Below, one piece after another: positions 58,047-64,000 of a DNA stretch of 64,000 nt (within the stretch, counting starts at the first letter, position 1; every line of letters begins with the position of its first letter). Position numbers and translations under genes: made by a program. The notes under the pieces are model-generated. The model was not told where the DNA came from. It saw only the letters and a program-made list of their open reading frames with translations, and did not search any database. The stretch spans positions 1,488,001 to 1,552,000 of the forward strand of contig NZ_JAUHMF010000001.1 in NCBI RefSeq assembly GCF_032334255.1, read 5' to 3'. The stretch is from Thermanaerothrix solaris. Lineage in GTDB: Bacteria; Chloroflexota; Anaerolineae; Anaerolineales; Anaerolineaceae.

Positions 58047-59291
58047 TCACGGCTGGTATTCTGCGACCCGTCGCACCAGTTCGACCAGCACCGCCACGGC
58101 CTTTTCCATCGCCGGGATGGGAATATACTCATAGCGTCCGTGGAAGTTGTGCCCGCCGGTGAATAGATTGGGAGTTGGCAAGCCCATATACGAGAGGCGC
58201 GCGCCGTCGGTGCCACCGCGCACCGGCACAATCTTGGGCGTCACTCCACAGGCGAGCATCGCCGCTTTAGCCAGGTCCACGATGTGCATCACCGGCTCGA
58301 TCTTCTCGCGCAGGTTGTAGTATTGGTCCTGCACCTGGACTTGGACGAGCGGCTGCCCATAGCGGGCATTGATGAACTCCGCTGCGCGCTGCAGCCAGGC
58401 CTTACGTGCCTCAAAGCGGGCCCGGTCGTGGTCACGGATGATGTAGTGCAGATGGGCTTCTTCCACACTGCCCAGGAAACTCGTGAGGTGGAAGAACCCT
58501 TCATAACCCGCGGTAAATTCTGGGCGCTCGACGGCGGGCAACAGGGCGTGAAATTGCATCGCGACCTCGTTGGCGTTGATCATCTTGTTCTTGGCGCTGC
58601 CGGGGTGAACACTGCGCCCATGGACCGTGATTTCGGCGCGGGCGGCGTTGAAGGTCTCGAACGATAATTCCCCCAATTCACCTCCATCCACAGTATAGGC
58701 AAAATCGGCCCCGAAGCGCGCCACGTCGAAATGATCGGCGCCGCGCCCGATTTCTTCATCCGGAGTGAAGGCCACGCGGATGCGCCCGTGGGGAATCTCG
58801 GGGTGTGCGATCAGATAGGCCAGCGCGGTCATGATCTCGGCAATGCCGGCCTTATCGTCGGCGCCGAGCAAGGTGCGCCCGTCGGTGGTGATCAGGGTTT
58901 GGCCAATATACTGGGTCAGGTCAGGAAATTCACGCGGCGAGAGCACCACGCCGTTTTCGGCATCCAACACCAGATCACCGCCCTGGTAGAGATGCACTTG
59001 AGGATTGACGTTGGTGCCGGTCAGGTCGGGGCTGGTATCCATGTGAGCAATCCATCCCACGGTGGGCACGGCGAGGGTGACGTTGGCTGGCAGGGTAGCC
59101 ATGACGTAACCATAATCGTCCAGGGTCACATCTTGCAATCCCAGCGCTTCCAGTTCCTGCACCAGCAGACGCGCCAGGTCAAGTTGCTTGGCCGTGCTGG
59201 GAGAAGTGGAGGAACGGGGATCCGATTGGGTATCTATCCGCGCATAGCGAATAAAGCGCTGGGCGACGTCGGGCAGGTCAGGTATCATCAT
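58047..59291 (-). CDS. pepT: Tripeptide aminopeptidase (peptidase T)
   Basis: 414 residues from the ATG at 59291 (GGAGG about 10 nt upstream), near the usual 408-410. The longer frame upstream is rejected. M20 metal and catalytic motifs: GWIAHMDTSPDL (His and Asp), LLGADDKAGIAEIMTAL (bridging Asp), AFTPDEEIGRGADHFD (Glu pair), YTVDGGELGELSFETFNAA (metal Asp) and VRGGTDGARLSYMGLPTPN with TGGHNFHGRYEYI (last His). It frees N-terminal residues from tripeptides in the cytoplasm, fitting the Opp and M42 peptide use in the window. Confidence 0.95.
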   Translation of the reverse strand: MMIPDLPDVAQRFIRYARIDTQSDPRSSTSPSTAKQLDLARLLVQELEALGLQDVTLDDYGYVMATLPANVTLAVPTVGWIAHMDTSPDLTGTNVNPQVHLYQGGDLVLDAENGVVLSPREFPDLTQYIGQTLITTDGRTLLGADDKAGIAEIMTALAYLIAHPEIPHGRIRVAFTPDEEIGRGADHFDVARFGADFAYTVDGGELGELSFETFNAARAEITVHGRSVHPGSAKNKMINANEVAMQFHALLPAVERPEFTAGYEGFFHLTSFLGSVEEAHLHYIIRDHDRARFEARKAWLQRAAEFINARYGQPLVQVQVQDQYYNLREKIEPVMHIVDLAKAAMLACGVTPKIVPVRGGTDGARLSYMGLPTPNLFTGGHNFHGRYEYIPIPAMEKAVAVLVELVRRVAEYQP

Positions 59292-59428
59292 GACGAAAGA
59301 GCCTCCGGAGTCCTGAAACTGGGTTGTCGTGGGAAACAATCCCTGTGCCGATTGGCGAGGACTGCACCCCGATTATACTGCTGAAAACAAGCGCTTCGCG
59401 AACTGCGTTTTACCCTGTGCGATGCGCG

Positions 59429-60226
59429 TTAACCGGCTTTAATCCGTGGCTGGGGCGAGAGATGGGTAGGCCCAAAGCGAACGAGCAGGATTAGAGCCAC
59501 CAGGCCATAGACCAATACCAGGCTCAGCCATGAGATGCCCTGCACTGCAGCGCCGAAGGTGTTGAGACCCACATGAAAAAGGGTGACCACGAAGAGATTG
59601 CCGGCAGTGGCGTTATACAACCAGGTATAGAGCACGGTCAAAGCAAGCAGGCTGAGAAACCAAAGCCCAAACGGGTAAGTGGCCATGGGATTGCCGACCC
59701 AAAAGAAAAGCGGCACGTGCCACAACCCCCACAGGCCTCCAAGGATCAGCGAGGCGGTCAAGGCGGTAAAGCGCTGTTGCCAGTGAGGCAAGGCGAAACC
59801 GCGCCAGCCGACTTCCTCCCAGGGATTGGCCAGGATGGAGGTGATCAATGCGGTCACAACCAGAGAAACACCCTCTTGGGTTGACTCGGTGGCGGCACCT
59901 GGTAACCCAAGCAAAACGGTTACCCCCTTGGCCAACAGCAACAATCCCAGCGGTGTTGCAATGGCTACCCCATACCACAACCACCCCACGCGCCAGCGCA
60001 GTAACGGCCGAAACAAACGCTGTACCCCCGTTCCCCCTTGGGTCGCCCAGGCAACCAGCAGGGCGGCCAGGGCGGGCGCGATGCCGGGGAGGATGAGCAA
60101 TCCTTGCAGATAAGGCTGGTTAAAGGGTACTATGCCCCTTGCACCCAGAACTTGGGGAAGCCAGCCCAGCCAGGCCAGACCAAACGCCAGCAGATAAAAC
60201 GTGAGGAGGGGATGGCGCTTAATCAT
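59429..60226 (-). CDS. CPBP (abortive-infection/CAAX-type) intramembrane metalloprotease
   Basis: 265 residues with about eight spans. The three catalytic motifs are EEVGWRGFALP (about 137-147), GLWGLWHVPLFFW with the second metal His, and VTLFHVGLNTFGA with the third. CPBP proteins cut near the membrane, for example prenylated or bacteriocin-like substrates. Some act in immunity or signalling. No partner is next to it: pepT lies upstream on the same strand but 137 bp away and the M55 gene diverges. Confidence 0.88.
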   Translation of the reverse strand: MIKRHPLLTFYLLAFGLAWLGWLPQVLGARGIVPFNQPYLQGLLILPGIAPALAALLVAWATQGGTGVQRLFRPLLRWRVGWLWYGVAIATPLGLLLLAKGVTVLLGLPGAATESTQEGVSLVVTALITSILANPWEEVGWRGFALPHWQQRFTALTASLILGGLWGLWHVPLFFWVGNPMATYPFGLWFLSLLALTVLYTWLYNATAGNLFVVTLFHVGLNTFGAAVQGISWLSLVLVYGLVALILLVRFGPTHLSPQPRIKAG

Positions 60227-60441
60227 ACCACTTCACATTTACCCACAGAAGGGCGAGACTTTTCACTCGCACCTTGGCTAAGATCATGATACGTCAATGC
60301 CACAACCACGTCAAATGAAAATGCTTCTCACTCCAGGCATACAAGGCCGTGGTCTGCCCAACGCGGTACCCGGTCTTATGAAAGGTAAACAATCTCAAAA
60401 TCCACACGTTTAGCATTCGGTAATTTCTCGTAAGCCACATC

Positions 60442-60470
60442 TTGCCGCTCTTTTCAGCCTGGGATAAGAT
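60442..60470 (+). promoter_or_regulatory. Promoter of the M55 peptidase gene
   Basis: TTGCCG (60442-60447), 17-nt spacer, TAAGAT (60465-60470). A GGGAGG site follows and the ATG is at 60501. The rest of the gap 60227-60441 shows nothing else. Confidence 0.65.
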
Positions 60471-60500
60471 TAGGGCAATCACCTATGGGAGGCTTAGACG

Positions 60501-61325
60501 ATGCGACTACTCATTGCCGTGGATATGGAAGGGATTTCAGGAGTGGTGAATTGGAACCAGGTCAACCCCGAGCATGCCGAATACCAGCGCTTTCGCAAGA
60601 TCATGACCGAGGATGTCAACGCCGCCATCCGCGGGGCCGCCGAAGCGGGTGCCACGGCCTTCATCGTCGCCGATGGGCATTGGGATAGCAGTAACTTGCT
60701 CATTGAAGCTCTCGATCCGCGCGCTCAACTTGCCGCCGGTACCCCAGCGCCGCTTTCGATGGTGCAGGGCGTCGAAAGCGGGGTGGATGCGGCGTTGTTC
60801 ATTGGCTATCATGCCCGCGCCGGCACGCTAAATGCCATCCTCGATCATACCTGGTCGAGCACGCGGGTGGCAAATGTGTGGCTGAATGATCGTCTATGCG
60901 GTGAGTTTGGCTTCAATGCTGCAGTATGCGGATACTTCGGGGTGCCGGTATTGCTGGTCTCCGGGGATCAAGCCGTGTGTGCCGAAGCGCGCGAGTGGGT
61001 GCCCGAAGTGGAGACGGCCGCGGTCAAGCAGGCGGTCGGGCGGTGGGCCGCGGAATGTTTGCCCCTGGCCGAAGCCCAAGCCCGTATTCAGGCAGCAGCC
61101 CAACGCGCCGTGCGTCGCTTCCGCGAGGGGCAGGGGGCGCGTCCACTGCGCCTGGAGACGCCTATCCGTGTGCAGGTGGAATTTCAGGCCTCGCAGATGG
61201 CCGATGGCGCCATGCTCTTGCCGGGCGCCGAGCGGGTAGATGGGCGCACCATCGCCTTCCTTGCCCCGGATGCCTTGAGCGCTTATCGCAGTTTCCGCGC
61301 CGCGGTTGCCCTGGCCGTGCGCTAG
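60501..61325 (+). CDS. M55-family D-aminopeptidase (DppA type)
   Basis: 274 residues. Zinc ligands and signature: IAVDMEGISGVVNW at the N terminus (Asp and Glu ligands), FIVADGHWDSSNLL (His), ALFIGYHARAGTLNAILDHTWSS (two His) and the internal GEFGFNAAVCGYFGVPVLL. DppA of this family is a ten-subunit shell that removes D-amino acids from peptides, for example D-Ala-D-Ala from cell-wall turnover. GGGAGG lies about 8 nt before the ATG. It ends overlapping the cbiO stop by 4 bp. Naming it dppA is avoided because that symbol also denotes a binding protein. Confidence 0.93.
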   Translation: MRLLIAVDMEGISGVVNWNQVNPEHAEYQRFRKIMTEDVNAAIRGAAEAGATAFIVADGHWDSSNLLIEALDPRAQLAAGTPAPLSMVQGVESGVDAALFIGYHARAGTLNAILDHTWSSTRVANVWLNDRLCGEFGFNAAVCGYFGVPVLLVSGDQAVCAEAREWVPEVETAAVKQAVGRWAAECLPLAEAQARIQAAAQRAVRRFREGQGARPLRLETPIRVQVEFQASQMADGAMLLPGAERVDGRTIAFLAPDALSAYRSFRAAVALAVR

Positions 61326-62029
61326 GCCAGCCCATGCGCCAACAAGAAGGCTGGATCGCTCAGCACCTGTGCCGTTGGGCCATCGGCGATCACCATGCCT
61401 CCCTCCAGCACCACGGTGCGCGGGCAAACCTGGCGCACCAATTCCAAATCGTGCGTTGCCAGGATCAGCGTTTGTGGCAAGGATTGTAAAAGAAGGCTTA
61501 ACTCGCGCCGCCCGCGCGGGTCAAGGCCGGCCGTGGGCTCATCCAGGGCGAGGATATCCGGCTGCATCACCAGCACGGTGGCCAGCGCTACCCGTTTCTG
61601 CTCCCCCAGGCTCAGGTGAAAAGGAGAACGCTCGGCGTGGTCCTGCATCCCAACCAGTTGCAAAGCCTCACGCACCCGCTGAGCGATCTCTTGTGGGGGC
61701 AAGCCGGCGTAGCACGGGGCGTAGGCCACATCCTCATAGACCGTGGGGCAAAAAAGTTGATCCTCAGGGGATTGAAACACCAACCCGACCCGACGGCGAA
61801 TCTGCTGTAACGTTTTAGGCGTGAGCGGTGTGCCAAAGATGCGTATCTCCCCATCACCGCTCAACAGCCCGTTCAAATGTAAAAGTAAAGTGGACTTGCC
61901 GGCGCCGTTCGGCCCGACCAGCGCCACATGTTCGCCCGGCATGACCCGCAGGTTAATCCCGCGCAGTGCCACTTGCCCGGGTGGGTAAGCAAACGTGAGG
62001 TGGTGGATCTCCAGCGCAGGGGTCATCAT
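61322..62029 (-). CDS. cbiO: Energy-coupling factor ATPase for Ni/Co uptake
   Basis: 235 residues. Walker A ALVGPNGAGKSTLLLHLNGLL, Q-loop FQSPEDQLFCPTVYEDVAY typical of ECF ATPases, signature HLSLGEQKRVALATVL, Walker B ILALDEPTAGLDP and the switch His in ILATHDLELV. It is the last gene of cbiM-cbiQ-cbiO, which share the minus strand with small gaps (13 and 3 bp). With CbiQ and CbiM it imports Co or Ni. Since no cobalamin genes are nearby, nickel is equally possible. Confidence 0.92.
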   Translation of the reverse strand: MMTPALEIHHLTFAYPPGQVALRGINLRVMPGEHVALVGPNGAGKSTLLLHLNGLLSGDGEIRIFGTPLTPKTLQQIRRRVGLVFQSPEDQLFCPTVYEDVAYAPCYAGLPPQEIAQRVREALQLVGMQDHAERSPFHLSLGEQKRVALATVLVMQPDILALDEPTAGLDPRGRRELSLLLQSLPQTLILATHDLELVRQVCPRTVVLEGGMVIADGPTAQVLSDPAFLLAHGLA

Positions 62030-62042
62030 CGGGCCATGGTCG

Positions 62043-62822
62043 TCAAGGCAACAGTTGTCCCAGTAAACCTCCCAGCATCGCCAGCGCCAGGCTTACTGCC
62101 CAGGCGCGGCGGTTCAATGGCGAAAATGGGAGGGTGCGAATTTCGCCGTCAAAGCCGCGCGCCAGCATGGCCTGGTAGGTCCGTTCGCTTTGCGCCAGCG
62201 CGCGCAGGAAAAGATTGCCCACCATGCCCCCGGTAATCCGCGCTCGCCAGGCTAGTGTTCCTCCGGCCCGCCGCCCGGGCCATTCAAAGGAACGGGCTGC
62301 CCGTGCTCGCTGCAAGGTATGGGCCGATGCCACCCACAACCCCAGGTAGTGCAGCATCAGCCCCATGCTGCTGATCAGGACTCGGGGCAAGCCGAAGGTG
62401 CGTAGCGCTGCCAGCAGTGCCGTCCAGGGGGTGGTGCCCACGATCAGGCCGGCGGTGGCGATTGAGAGCACCATGCGCAGGATCAGGTCGGTCACCCGTA
62501 GCAGCCCCGTTTGGGTAATGATCAGGCCTGTTCCCGCCCGACCCAGCGTCAGCATGGGTGGGCCAGACGTGAGCCATAGCCAGGGGAGCGTCGCCAGTGC
62601 GAAAGGTGAGAGCCACAATGCCGTTCGCCAGAGGGGTAACCCAGGTGCTCCCCAACGCCAGAGCACGAGCAGCAGCGTGGCATAAGCACCCAGCGCTCCC
62701 CAGTGACCACGCGGCGTCAGCGCGATGCCCAACAACAGCGCCACCCCCACCAGTAGCTTTAGCCGGGCATCCAGCCGTTGTAAGCGTGAAGGGAGAGGCT
62801 CTGTACCGATGTGCAGCCGCAT
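62043..62822 (-). CDS. cbiQ: Energy-coupling factor transmembrane protein
   Basis: 259 residues. About five or six spans and the two EcfT coupling motifs in the last third: RAARSFEWPGRRA-like ARG segments and NLFLRALAQSERTYQAMLARGFDGE, where the Ala-Arg-Gly triplets contact the ATPase (quoted here as RARAARS and AMLARGFDG). It connects the substrate unit CbiM to CbiO. It starts 3 bp after the cbiM stop. Confidence 0.9.
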   Translation of the reverse strand: MRLHIGTEPLPSRLQRLDARLKLLVGVALLLGIALTPRGHWGALGAYATLLLVLWRWGAPGLPLWRTALWLSPFALATLPWLWLTSGPPMLTLGRAGTGLIITQTGLLRVTDLILRMVLSIATAGLIVGTTPWTALLAALRTFGLPRVLISSMGLMLHYLGLWVASAHTLQRARAARSFEWPGRRAGGTLAWRARITGGMVGNLFLRALAQSERTYQAMLARGFDGEIRTLPFSPLNRRAWAVSLALAMLGGLLGQLLP

Positions 62823-62825
62823 CGC

Positions 62826-63776
62826 TCAGTGCCCAGCACGACGCGCCCGAATGGACAGGACCCCCCAGGCCACACCCAGCACCAGGGCCGCCCCGATCAG
62901 GCCAGCGATAATGGTGCTCAACGCCCCTTCACCCAGGGCCGGCAGAGTGTAATCCGGGAGCAGATGAAAAGCGGGTTCGGTGGCGCGGGTGATAAACCCC
63001 AGGTCTTCGGCTACCCGTTCCAGGCCATCCGGCGCGGTGGACGCCAGAGGAGCCGCAGCCACCAGGAGTAGGGTGGTCAACAGCCCTCCCACCAGAATGC
63101 CTCGCCGTTCCGCTGGAGGTAGTGGGGCGGGTTGGAGCAGGCTCGGGCGAGCGGCACGCAGGAATGCCAATGCCCCCACCGTGATTGCCCCCTCAACCAG
63201 ACCGATCAGGGCATGAATGCCGCCCATGGCCGGGATCACCACCGCCGCCGGCGAGGCGCCGGAAAGCGCCAGTTCCAGCCCACAGGCCAGGGCGGCGAAA
63301 AAGATAGACGCCCAGGCTGCCACAAACGCGCTGACCGATTGCCCCCAGCGAAAGCGCCCCAGGGCGAGATTCACCAGGCGCTGCACCGCATAAGCCACCC
63401 ACACCCCGATCACGGCCATATTGAGCAGGTTGACTCCCAGCGCCAGTAGCCCCCCATCCTGGAAGAAAAGCGCCTGCACCCCGACCACCGTGGTCATAAC
63501 CAGCATCGCGGCCCAGGGACCGAGCACCAATGTTGCCAGTGCTGCGCCGAGCAAGTGTCCCGAGGTTCCACCGGCAATGGGAAAATTGAGCATCTGCGCC
63601 GCAAAGATGGCTGCTGCCATGACCCCAATCAGGGGTAAGCGATGGGCAGCGGCATCGCCATCCAGAGCCCGCAGTGCCCAGGCAATCACCAGGCCGGCCA
63701 GAAGCCAGCCGCCCACCAAGACCGGCGGAGCCAGAAAGCCATCCGGAATGTGCATAGCAAGGATAAGCGGAACCAT
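62826..63776 (-). CDS. cbiM: Ni/Co ECF substrate component CbiM fused to a PDGLE domain
   Basis: 316 residues from the ATG at 63776 (GGAGG 5-8 nt upstream). The first 210 residues are CbiM/NikM: AMHIPDGFLAPPV near the N terminus, AAQMLNFPIAGGTSGHLLGAAL and GGIHALIGLVEGAI. The metal is bound by the N-terminal Met-His of CbiM. Here the MHIPDG begins at residue 8, so a seven-residue leader (MVPLILA) must be trimmed or tolerated. From about 225 a PDGLE domain with two spans follows (STAPDGLERVAEDLGF, then GALSTIIAGLIGAALVLGVAW), a fusion that stands in for CbiN/NikN. It is first in the operon with cbiQ and cbiO. Confidence 0.92.
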   Translation of the reverse strand: MVPLILAMHIPDGFLAPPVLVGGWLLAGLVIAWALRALDGDAAAHRLPLIGVMAAAIFAAQMLNFPIAGGTSGHLLGAALATLVLGPWAAMLVMTTVVGVQALFFQDGGLLALGVNLLNMAVIGVWVAYAVQRLVNLALGRFRWGQSVSAFVAAWASIFFAALACGLELALSGASPAAVVIPAMGGIHALIGLVEGAITVGALAFLRAARPSLLQPAPLPPAERRGILVGGLLTTLLLVAAAPLASTAPDGLERVAEDLGFITRATEPAFHLLPDYTLPALGEGALSTIIAGLIGAALVLGVAWGVLSIRARRAGH

Positions 63777-63811
63777 GTATCACCTCCAGAAATGGGGAAA
63801 TTCTGCTCACC

Positions 63812-63840
63812 AGTATAGATATTTCTGCAATTTTTTGCAA
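63812..63840 (-). promoter_or_regulatory. Promoter of the cbiMQO operon
   Basis: Minus strand TTGCAA (63840-63835), 17-nt spacer, TATACT (63817-63812). The expected leader of about 29 nt includes the GGAGGTG site before cbiM. Confidence 0.75.
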
Positions 63841-63849
63841 ATGCAAATA

Positions 63850-63865
63850 ATTACCTAATTGGTAT
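63850..63865. promoter_or_regulatory. Dyad between cbiM and the divergent Fur-family gene
   Basis: ATTACC-TAATT-GGTAT, an imperfect inverted repeat just upstream of the cbiM -35 box and about 60 bp before the Fur-family ATG. Candidate operator for the divergent regulator. It differs from the TGAAAATGATTTTCA operator at 51.9 kb. Confidence 0.4.
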
Positions 63866-63925
63866 GACATCTTGCCACCCCATAATGAGGCTATTAGCGG
63901 CAAAAATCGCGATAAAATAATCTCA

Positions 63926-64000
63926 ATGCGACAATCCTCAGTGCAAATGGCCATTCTCGAGGTGCTGGCGGGCGAAGGGGACAGCCACCTGAGCGCGCTG
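63926..64000 (+). CDS. Fur-family regulator, N-terminal part (runs off the window)
   Basis: 25 codons from the ATG at 63926: QMAILEVLAGEGDSHLSAL is the beginning of the Fur winged helix (QRxAILEVL...HxSAxEIY). It diverges from the cbiMQO operon, so a Ni/Co-responsive (Nur-like) repressor is the likely role (inference). A TAAAAT (63913-63918) ends 7 nt before the ATG and no Shine-Dalgarno site is seen, again consistent with a leaderless mRNA. Confidence 0.7.
   Translation, partial: MRQSSVQMAILEVLAGEGDSHLSAL

Noticed and set aside
60294..60482. Minus-strand frame of 62 residues before the M55 gene
   Set aside because: No Shine-Dalgarno site or recognisable domain. It overlaps the M55 promoter.
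63777..63925. Possible cobalamin riboswitch before cbiM
   Set aside because: The leader is only about 30 nt and no B12-box-like sequence was found.
1..64000. CRISPR array, prophage or integrative element
   Set aside because: No regularly spaced repeats, integrase, phage structural genes or attachment repeats were seen. The only mobile trace is the ISAs1-type remnant.

Overview
The window reads as a chromosomal stretch of a free-living, probably anaerobic or facultative member of the Chloroflexota (Anaerolineae-like). This is inference from gene content: a one-chain pyruvate:ferredoxin oxidoreductase with its dihydroorotate-dehydrogenase-like partner, many lipoproteins with Pro/Thr-rich linkers next to the lipobox, a bacterial eRF1-like protein, repeated FAS1 domains, M42 peptidases, and a B. 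subtilis-type LexA box (GAAC-N4-GTTC). Genes are dense, mostly in short operons on both strands, and no rRNA, tRNA or CRISPR was found. Base composition looks even, except for an AT-richer, decayed patch at about 52.85-55.1 kb around an ISAs1-type remnant.

Layout. 0-0.5 kb: end of rpsU and infA. 0.6-7.6 kb (minus): a three-FAS1 lipoprotein, the DHOD-like protein, nifJ and a Nudix ADP-ribose hydrolase. 7.7-12.4 kb (minus): a LysM lipoprotein and a coupled pair of receiver proteins, one a full histidine kinase and one with a decayed kinase core. 12.5-15.8 kb (plus): CbpA-like DnaJ, an HtrA protease lipoprotein and an eRF1-like protein. 15.9-20.1 kb (minus): a five-gene membrane operon of rhomboid, SDH/ClpP-class protease and three single-span coiled-coil proteins, one with a cytoplasmic HhH domain. 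20.2-25.1 kb (plus): murJ, GNAT, SagB-type oxidoreductase and GH5. Then come sixA (minus), three tandem M42 peptidases, an extracellular solute-binding lipoprotein, lexA, lysS, greA, a thioredoxin-VKOR fusion, a NifX-like protein, an odd ORF with two Shine-Dalgarno sites, and an ACR3/BASS transporter.

37.7-47 kb: a lipoprotein, a GT2 glycosyltransferase, a beta-propeller lipoprotein and a complete oligopeptide ABC operon whose binding protein appears to be circularly permuted. 47-53 kb: a mutarotase-like protein, a TauE/SafE permease, a zinc/manganese-type ABC system with a Fur-family regulator, and an alpha/beta hydrolase. 53.2-54.9 kb: a likely SOS-controlled locus (RHH-LuxR regulator and Rad51-like paralogue) interrupted by the ISAs1-type remnant. 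55-61 kb: DUF2179 protein, alpha-glucan phosphorylase, PepT, CPBP protease and an M55 D-aminopeptidase. 61.3-64 kb: cbiMQO Ni/Co uptake genes diverging from the start of a second Fur-family gene.

Themes: peptide uptake and turnover (Opp, three M42, PepT, M55); metal homeostasis with Fur-type operators inside promoters; a visible LexA regulon of lexA plus the RHH-LuxR gene; and several sigma70-like promoters whose -10 ends 6-8 nt before an ATG that lacks a Shine-Dalgarno site, suggesting frequent leaderless mRNAs.
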